Assembly: GCA_025465145.1 (NCBI GenBank)
Contig: JAODNS010000165.1
Span: 1 to 11,647 of the forward strand
Direction: 5' to 3'
DNA length: 11,647 bases
From: Frankiales bacterium
GTDB taxonomy: Bacteria; Actinomycetota; Actinomycetes; Mycobacteriales; SCTD01
Position 1 is the first letter of the stretch, and every line of letters begins with the position of its first letter. The position numbers were made by a program, and so were the translations under genes. Shown in pieces: positions 7,216 to 11,647 of the stretch. Under the pieces are notes generated by a model. The model worked only from the letters and a program-made list of their open reading frames with translations. It had not been told where the DNA came from and searched no databases.

Positions 7216-7240
7216 CTGGGGGGCGTCCTTGAGCCCCCAG
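7216..7240. promoter_or_regulatory. 7-bp inverted repeat in the divergent region between the GGDEF-EAL and MFS genes
   Basis: CTGGGGG (7216-7222) and CCCCCAG (7234-7240) form a perfect 7-bp stem with an 11-nt loop, in the 179-bp gap (7158-7336) between two divergent genes. It lies about 58 bp from the GGDEF-EAL start and about 96 bp from the MFS start, where an operator serving both promoters could sit. No T-tract follows on either side. I could not define a convincing promoter in this gap, and I see nothing else in it except the MFS ribosome-binding site at about 7323-7332. Confidence 0.3.
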
Positions 7241-7336
7241 ATGGCCCGTCCGGGTCAGAACGCGACGACCCGATCGGCTTCACCCGTTACTGGATCGTGC
7301 CGAAGCAGCCGTACCGGACGACGGAGGGGAGGTGCT

Positions 7337-8776
7337 GTGAGCGGTCGCTACTCGCGGGTCCTGCGCCAACCCGGCGTCGCCCGCACCGTTCTGCCGTACC
7401 TGCTCGCCCGCCTGCCCGGCAGCATGATCCTGCTTGCCCTGCTGCTGTACGTCCGGCACGAGTCCGGCTCGTTCGTCACGGCCGGCAGCGTCAGCGCCGC
7501 GTTCGCGGTGGCCGTCGCGGTCACCGCTCCCCTGCTCGGTCGCCTCGTCGACACGCACGGCCAGACCGCCGTGCTGCTCGTCACCGGCGTGCTGCACCCG
7601 GCCGCGCTGGCCTGCGTCCTGCTCGCCATGCACGACAGCGCGCCGCCGTTCGTCGCCCTGGCCGCCGCCGCCGCTGCCGGCGCCGTCCTTCCGCCGATGT
7701 CCGCCTGCATGCGCGCCCTGTGGCCGACGCTGCTGTCCGACGACGAGCAGCGCGAGACCGCGTTCAGCTTCGAGGCGCTGGTGGTGGAGGCCTGCGAGCT
7801 CGGCGGCCCGCTGCTGGTCGGCGGTCTCGTCGCTGTCGTCGCGCCCGCTGCGGCCGTCCTCGTCGCCGCGGGTCTGAGCGGCGCCGGTGCCGTCGTGTTC
7901 GCACTGGCCCCGCACTCCCGGCGCTGGCGCCCCGGCTACCAGTCGCGCCGCTGGCGAGGGCCACTCACCGAGCCGGGGGTCCGCTGGCTGCTCGCCGTCA
8001 TCGCCGCGTCGACCGCGGGGCTGGCGGCCTTCGAGGTGTCCATCGCCAGCTTCGCCACCGACCACGGCGGCGCGGCCTCCACCGGCACGCTGCTCGCCAT
8101 CTGGTTCGCCGGCAGCCTCGCGGGCGGGATCTGGTTCGGCAGCCGCAGCTGGCGCCGGCCGCCGGCCTGGCAGCTCGTCACGCTGCTCTGCCTCGTCGCG
8201 ATCGGCGGGCTGCTGCCCCTGCTGGCCAGCGGGGTCTGGACGATGGCCGCGCTGCTGCTGTTCGCGGGCGTGGCCATCGCGCCGGCGACCGCCGTGATGC
8301 TGTCGATCATGTCCTCGGTGGCGCCCGAGCGCAGCCGGACCGAGGCCTTCACCTGGGCCAGCACGGCCAACTTCCTGGGCATCGCCGTCGGCACCGCCGC
8401 CGCCGGTGCGGCCGTGGACGCCGGCGGGATCCGGCTCGGCCTGCTCGTGTCCGCGGCTGCCGCGCTCGCCGCGGGTGGGCTGTCGTACTCCGCGCGGTTC
8501 TCGTTCGGCCTCCCGCGGACGGCCGTGGCCGACGCGGACGACGCGTACGACCTCGCCGTCTTCAACGAGATCACCCGCGAGCGGGACGAGGCGCTCGCCG
8601 CCCTGGCCCGGGCCGGCGAGCGGCACGACGAACTCGCCCGCGAGATCGCCGCGCTCCGCCAGCAGCTGCGCAGCACGGCCGGGCCCACCGTGCCCAGCCA
8701 GCCGGCACCTGTCTCCCGGCTGGCCGCGCTGCCCTCCAACGTCAGGGCCCTGCCGCGCCGCTCCTCCGGCGGGTGA
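7337..8776 (+). CDS. Major facilitator superfamily (MFS) transporter with a long C-terminal cytoplasmic coiled-coil tail
   Basis: Starting at GTG 7337, behind a strong GGAGGGGAGG Shine-Dalgarno, the protein has 479 residues. It shows twelve hydrophobic helices in two sets of six, split by a basic loop near residues 195-215 (HSRRWRPGYQSRRWRG). The GRLVDTHG segment between helices 2 and 3 corresponds to the MFS signature loop. Residues about 385-479 are a hydrophilic tail, with a heptad-like charged helix at about 407-444 (ITRERDEALAALARAGERHD, then LAREIAALRQQL) followed by a Pro/Ser/Arg-rich end. Such a tail is longer than in most MFS exporters and may mediate oligomerisation or partner binding. 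The substrate cannot be inferred. An in-frame ATG at 7184 would add 51 residues, but these look non-coding (rich in Ser, Arg and Gly) and lack the strong ribosome-binding site. The gene is divergent from the GGDEF-EAL gene, and a tiny helical protein gene follows 35 bp later. Confidence 0.88.
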   Translation: MSGRYSRVLRQPGVARTVLPYLLARLPGSMILLALLLYVRHESGSFVTAGSVSAAFAVAVAVTAPLLGRLVDTHGQTAVLLVTGVLHPAALACVLLAMHDSAPPFVALAAAAAAGAVLPPMSACMRALWPTLLSDDEQRETAFSFEALVVEACELGGPLLVGGLVAVVAPAAAVLVAAGLSGAGAVVFALAPHSRRWRPGYQSRRWRGPLTEPGVRWLLAVIAASTAGLAAFEVSIASFATDHGGAASTGTLLAIWFAGSLAGGIWFGSRSWRRPPAWQLVTLLCLVAIGGLLPLLASGVWTMAALLLFAGVAIAPATAVMLSIMSSVAPERSRTEAFTWASTANFLGIAVGTAAAGAAVDAGGIRLGLLVSAAAALAAGGLSYSARFSFGLPRTAVADADDAYDLAVFNEITRERDEALAALARAGERHDELAREIAALRQQLRSTAGPTVPSQPAPVSRLAALPSNVRALPRRSSGG

Positions 8777-8811
8777 GGGCGACGTCACCGCAGGGGCAGG
8801 TGGCGGCCGAG

Positions 8812-8997
8812 ATGAGCGGGTACGTGTCGGTCGTGACCACCGCCACCCCGGACGCCCTGCGCGAGCGACGTCGTCGCCGCCAGGAGCTGCTCGACACGCT
8901 CCGCGAGGCGGCCGAGCTGCGCGCCCGGCTCACCCCGCGCGCCTCCGCGCTCGCCCGGTCGCGCGCGCTGCTGCACTCCCGCACGACCCGCGGCTGA
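8812..8997 (+). CDS. Hypothetical small charged helical protein (61 aa)
   Basis: The frame from ATG 8812 gives 61 residues beginning MSGYVSVVTTATPDALRER. They continue as an Arg/Glu/Leu-rich helix (RRRRRQELLDTLREAAELRARL) and end in a basic tail. I do not recognise a family. It keeps the GC-rich third-position pattern of its neighbours and fills the gap between the MFS gene and recQ. Start choice is uncertain. ATG 8812 has only a distant GGCAGG. GTG 8800 and GTG 8773 are in frame; the latter overlaps the MFS stop as GTGA and would make a 74-residue, translationally coupled product, but the added codons include several rare for this genome (AGG, TCA, GGG). The helix resembles in character the coiled-coil tail of the upstream transporter. 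That it is expressed at all is inference. Confidence 0.5.
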   Translation: MSGYVSVVTTATPDALRERRRRRQELLDTLREAAELRARLTPRASALARSRALLHSRTTRG

Positions 8998-9040
8998 GAC
9001 GGCGGCGAAGGGGTACGTCCCCCTCCACCCCCTCGGCCCC

Positions 9041-9055
9041 GGGAGCAGCACCCTG
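9041..9055 (+). promoter_or_regulatory. Shine-Dalgarno GGGAG placing a CTG start codon for recQ
   Basis: GGGAG at 9041-9045 lies 7 nt before CTG at 9053-9055. This is the only well-spaced ribosome-binding site before the conserved RecQ N-terminus. In this frame there is no ATG, GTG or TTG between the stop at 8834-8836 and the ATG at 9137, which I checked codon by codon. The site therefore decides the start. Confidence 0.65.
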
Positions 9056-10684
9056 ACCAGCACGCGCGACGCGCTCCTCCGCACGGCCGCGCAGGAGTTC
9101 GGGTGGGAGCAGCTCCGCCCCGGCCAGCTCGAGGCGATGGAAGCCGTCATGTCCGGCAGCGACGCCCTCGTCGTCATGCCGACCGGCGCCGGCAAGAGCG
9201 CGGTCTACCAGGTCCCCGCCGTCCTGCTCGACGGCCCGACCGTCGTGGTCAGCCCGCTCATCGCGCTCCAGCGTGACCAGGTCGCCGCGCTGGTCGCCCG
9301 GGAGGGCTCCGGCGGCGCGGTGCACGCCAACAGCTCGCTGTCCGACAAGCAGCTCGCCGAGGCGTTCGAGCGGCTGCAGGCCGGGACGGTCGAGTTCTTC
9401 TTCCTCGCGCCGGAGCAGCTCGCCAAGCCCGAGGTGCTGGACGCGGTGGCCGCCGCGAAGCCGTCGCTGTTCGTCGTCGACGAGGCGCACTGCATCTCCT
9501 CGTGGGGGCACGACTTCCGGCCGGACTACCTGCGGCTCGGCAACGCGATCGAGCGGCTCGGCCGGCCACGGGTGCTCGCCCTCACGGCGACCGCGTCCCC
9601 GCCCGTACGTGACGAGATCGTGCAGCGGCTGCGGCTGACGGACCCGGTGCAGATCGTGCACGGGTTCGACCGGCCGAACCTGCGGCTGACGGTCGAGGCG
9701 TTCCGCGACGAGGACCAGAAGCGCGAGGCCGTCGTTCTGCGCGCCATGGGCGAGCAGAAGCCGGGCATCGTCTACACGGCGACGCGCAAGAGCGCCGAGC
9801 AGCTGGCGGCCGAGCTGCAGGACTACGGGCTGAACGCGGCGGCGTACCACGCGGGCCTGCGCGCAGCGGACCGCGAGTCGGTGCAGGACCTGTTCCTCGC
9901 GGGCTCGCTCGAGGTCGTCGTCGCGACGACGGCGTTCGGCATGGGCATCGACAAGGCCGACGTGCGCTTCGTGCTGCACGCGGAGGTGGCCGACTCGCTC
10001 GACAGCTACTACCAGGAGATCGGCCGCGCCGGCCGCGACGGGGACGCCGCGGAGGCGGTGCTGTTCTACCGGCCGGAGGACCTGGGGCTGCGCAAGTTCT
10101 TCGCCTCTTCGACCCCGAACCCGGCCGCGCTGCAGCGGGTCGGCGTCCTGCTCGGGCACGCGCACGAGCCGGTGGCGCCGGCCGAGCTCGCGGACCTGAT
10201 GGGCATCTCCACGAACCGGCTGGCCGGCCTGGTCAACCTGCTCGAGCAGGTCGGGACGGTCGCCGTCGACGGGGACGGACGGCTGTCCGCCGTCGACGGA
10301 CTCGGCACCCCGCGGGAGGCAGCGGCCTCCGCCGTGGAGGTGGGCGAGGCGCACCGCCGGGTGGAGCGGTCCCGGATCGAGATGATGCGCGGGTACGCCG
10401 AGACGCAGGGCTGCCGGCGGCAGTACCTGCTCGCGTACTTCGGCGAGCAGTACGGCACGCAGTGCGGCAACTGCGACACCTGCGCCGCCGGAACGGCCTC
10501 GGAGCAGCCGGATGCGGCCAGCTCGCCGTACGCGCTGCAGTCCCGGGTCGCGCATGCGTCGTGGGGCGAGGGCGTCGTGATGCGCTACGAGGGGGACCGG
10601 ATCGTGGTGCTGTTCGAGGACGTGGGCTACCGGACGCTGTCGCTGGAGACGGTGCAGGCGCGCGGCCTGCTGATGCCGGCATGA
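9053..10684 (+). CDS. recQ: RecQ-family ATP-dependent DNA helicase, CTG start
   Basis: RecQ helicases unwind DNA 3' to 5' in recombination and repair. From CTG 9053 the protein has 543 residues. It carries motif 0 (EFGWEQLRPGQ, 15-25), Walker A (MPTGAGKS, K48), DEAH (143-146) followed by the RecQ-typical CISSWGHDFRPDY, motif III (ALTATA), IVYTATRKS, the motif V region TTAFGMGIDKADVRFV and motif VI QEIGRAGRDG (321-330). A zinc-binding set C454, C471, C474, C477 has spacing C-x16-C-x2-C-x2-C, matching E. coli RecQ. In place of an HRDC domain, the C-terminus (about 498-541) has a small beta domain (VAHASWGEGVV, then VLFEDVGYRTLSLETV). Starting at the first ATG (9137) would remove motif 0, which contacts adenine, so CTG with GGGAG upstream is preferred. 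The stop overlaps the next gene as ATGA. Confidence 0.93.
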   Translation: MTSTRDALLRTAAQEFGWEQLRPGQLEAMEAVMSGSDALVVMPTGAGKSAVYQVPAVLLDGPTVVVSPLIALQRDQVAALVAREGSGGAVHANSSLSDKQLAEAFERLQAGTVEFFFLAPEQLAKPEVLDAVAAAKPSLFVVDEAHCISSWGHDFRPDYLRLGNAIERLGRPRVLALTATASPPVRDEIVQRLRLTDPVQIVHGFDRPNLRLTVEAFRDEDQKREAVVLRAMGEQKPGIVYTATRKSAEQLAAELQDYGLNAAAYHAGLRAADRESVQDLFLAGSLEVVVATTAFGMGIDKADVRFVLHAEVADSLDSYYQEIGRAGRDGDAAEAVLFYRPEDLGLRKFFASSTPNPAALQRVGVLLGHAHEPVAPAELADLMGISTNRLAGLVNLLEQVGTVAVDGDGRLSAVDGLGTPREAAASAVEVGEAHRRVERSRIEMMRGYAETQGCRRQYLLAYFGEQYGTQCGNCDTCAAGTASEQPDAASSPYALQSRVAHASWGEGVVMRYEGDRIVVLFEDVGYRTLSLETVQARGLLMPA

Positions 10685-11640
10685 GCGCGCGCGAGGTCGA
10701 CGCCGTCGTCGTCGGCGGTGGCCCGGCGGGCCTGGCGGCGGCGCTGTGGCTGGGCAGGTACAGGCGGTCGGTCGTGGTGGTCGACTCCGAGGAGTACCGC
10801 TCGGGGATGGTCGAGCGGTCGCACGGGTACCTCGGCCGCGACCCGCAGACGCCGGTCGAGCTCCTCGCGCGCGGACGCGAGGAGCTGCTTGCCTACCCCA
10901 CGGCCTCCGTGGTGACGGGATCGGTCACGTCGATCTCCCGTACCGACTCGTTGTTCACGGTGTCATCCGACGCCGGCGAGTGGCTGGCGCACCGGGTCGT
11001 CCTCGCCAGCGGCGTCAAGGACGTGGTGCCGGAGGTGCGCGGCTTCGACGAGCACTACGGGGCGTCGGTCTTCCACTGCCCGGCCTGCGACGGGTACGAG
11101 GCGCGCGACCGGGACGTCGTCGCGATCGGCTGGGACGTGCACCTGGTCGGGTTCGCGACGACGCTGCTCAACTGGGCGCGCTCGGTCACCGTGGTGACCA
11201 ATGGGCACCGCTTCGCCGGCGACGAGCAGTGCCGGCTGCAGATGGCCGACAACGGGATCGACCTGGTGGAGGAGGACGTCGTCGAGTTCGTCGGCTTGCG
11301 GGGGTCGCTGGAGTCCGTGCTGCTGCAGAGCGGGCGCGCGCTGCCGACGTCGCTGGTGTTCTTCTCGCTCGCGCACGAGCCGCGGGTCGGGCTCGCCGAG
11401 CAGCTCGGCTGCGAGCTCGACGACGAGGGCTACGTCGCCGTCGACGCGGAGGGGCAGACGACGGTGAAGGGCGTGTACGCGGCAGGCGACCTCACGCCGG
11501 GGCTGCAGTTGGTCCAGGTGGCGGCCGCGTCCGGTGCGGTGGCGGGGGTGGGTGCGGCGCAGTCGTTCTTCGGCTCGAGCGGTGCGCCGACGTCCCCGGA
11601 CCCGGCGCCGGACCCGACCGTGCCCGGTCAGGGCGGCTGA
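10681..11640 (+). CDS. FAD-dependent thioredoxin-reductase-like oxidoreductase with CPAC redox motif and degenerate NADPH site
   Basis: The 319-residue flavoprotein starts at ATG 10681, overlapping the recQ stop as ATGA, which suggests translational coupling. The N-terminal Rossmann motif VVGGGPAGLAAA (10-21) binds FAD, and the second FAD element GVYAAGD ends at D270. A redox-active C133-P-A-C136 precedes DGYE, as in thioredoxin reductases and the related dithiol oxidase and actinobacterial CPYCHGWE-type flavoproteins. The nucleotide-binding loop of the central domain, normally GxGxxA, reads GWDVHLVGFA (150-159), and the HRRxxxR-type NADPH-phosphate motif is absent. Canonical NADPH use is therefore doubtful; the electron donor or acceptor could be different (for example oxygen or another carrier). 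The final 20 residues are Pro/Gly-rich and probably disordered. Substrate unknown. An extended upstream frame (from 10462) lies inside recQ and is not used. Confidence 0.9.
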   Translation: MSAREVDAVVVGGGPAGLAAALWLGRYRRSVVVVDSEEYRSGMVERSHGYLGRDPQTPVELLARGREELLAYPTASVVTGSVTSISRTDSLFTVSSDAGEWLAHRVVLASGVKDVVPEVRGFDEHYGASVFHCPACDGYEARDRDVVAIGWDVHLVGFATTLLNWARSVTVVTNGHRFAGDEQCRLQMADNGIDLVEEDVVEFVGLRGSLESVLLQSGRALPTSLVFFSLAHEPRVGLAEQLGCELDDEGYVAVDAEGQTTVKGVYAAGDLTPGLQLVQVAAASGAVAGVGAAQSFFGSSGAPTSPDPAPDPTVPGQGG

Positions 11641-11647
11641 CCCCGGC

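Noticed and set aside
5085..7232. Long plus-strand frames antisense to the GGDEF-EAL gene
   Set aside because: The minus-strand frame encodes complete GGDEF and EAL domains. The antisense products are low-complexity and lack family features.
7184..7336. Upstream in-frame ATG (7184) as the MFS start
   Set aside because: The added 51 residues are Ser/Arg/Gly-rich without structure, and the strongest Shine-Dalgarno (GGAGGGGAGG) directly precedes GTG 7337, where the transporter sequence begins.
7280..8788. A 502-codon minus-strand frame opposite the MFS gene
   Set aside because: It is a Gly/Arg/Asp-rich shadow of the transporter; the plus strand gives twelve clean membrane helices.
9008..9025. 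Short GGGG-TACGT-CCCC hairpin between the 61-aa gene and recQ as a terminator
   Set aside because: The stem is only 4 bp with no T-tract, and such G/C runs are expected by chance here. It is also very close to the recQ ribosome-binding site.
8406..9056. A 216-codon frame over the end of the MFS gene and the start of recQ
   Set aside because: It is an Arg/Pro/Ser-rich out-of-frame product and conflicts with the MFS tail, the small helical gene and recQ.
9137..9139. ATG at 9137 as the recQ start
   Set aside because: It would discard motif 0 (FGWEQLRPGQ), which is conserved and needed for ATP binding, and it has no Shine-Dalgarno at good spacing. CTG 9053 fits better.
10462..10680. A 73-codon upstream extension of the flavoprotein frame
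   Set aside because: It lies wholly inside recQ in another frame. The FAD motif begins just after ATG 10681, which overlaps the recQ stop in the usual ATGA form.

Overview
The window is high-GC chromosomal DNA with a strong G/C preference at third codon positions, frequent GTG starts and compact gene packing. Together with a DUF3039 gene next to murB, this points to an actinobacterium (Actinomycetota). I cannot place it to genus. I see no tRNA, rRNA, insertion sequence, CRISPR array, phage gene or other sign of transfer, and base and codon use look uniform throughout.

Layout. (1) 1-475, minus strand: the N-terminal part of a GAF-domain sensor protein that runs off the left edge. (2) 476-609: a short divergent intergenic region with overlapping, competing inverted repeats. 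(3) 610-4875, plus strand: a closely spaced run of four genes, namely a secreted M23 metallopeptidase with four C-terminal repeats, an HSL-family alpha/beta hydrolase, a RarD-type permease and murB. Gaps are 33, 18 and 0 bp, so one transcript is plausible. (4) 4859-7157, minus strand: a membrane GGDEF-EAL cyclic-di-GMP protein followed after 13 bp by a small DUF3039 protein. The 3' end of DUF3039 overlaps the 3' end of murB by 17 bp, and a perfect inverted repeat lies across the overlap. (5) 7158-7336: a second divergent intergenic region, with one hairpin. (6) 7337-11640, plus strand: a 12-helix MFS transporter with a long cytoplasmic coiled-coil tail, a 61-residue charged helical protein, a RecQ-family helicase that appears to start at CTG, and a thioredoxin-reductase-like flavoprotein joined to recQ by an ATGA stop/start overlap.

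How the genes may work together. The left plus-strand run leans toward the cell envelope: MurB makes the peptidoglycan precursor UDP-MurNAc and the secreted M23 enzyme probably cuts or remodels peptidoglycan. The esterase and permease have no evident part in this. The minus-strand pair is a second-messenger protein plus a putative zinc-binding protein of unknown role. The right-hand run combines transport, DNA repair and thiol/flavin redox chemistry. The tight recQ-flavoprotein coupling is the most suggestive link there, but it may only be economical packing.

Overall this looks like ordinary core and near-core actinobacterial chromosome, not a defence island or mobile element. The points most worth a second look are the CTG start of recQ, the flavoprotein that keeps its redox CxxC but lacks the standard NADPH-binding motifs, the structured leader of the M23 gene, and the palindrome in the murB/DUF3039 overlap.
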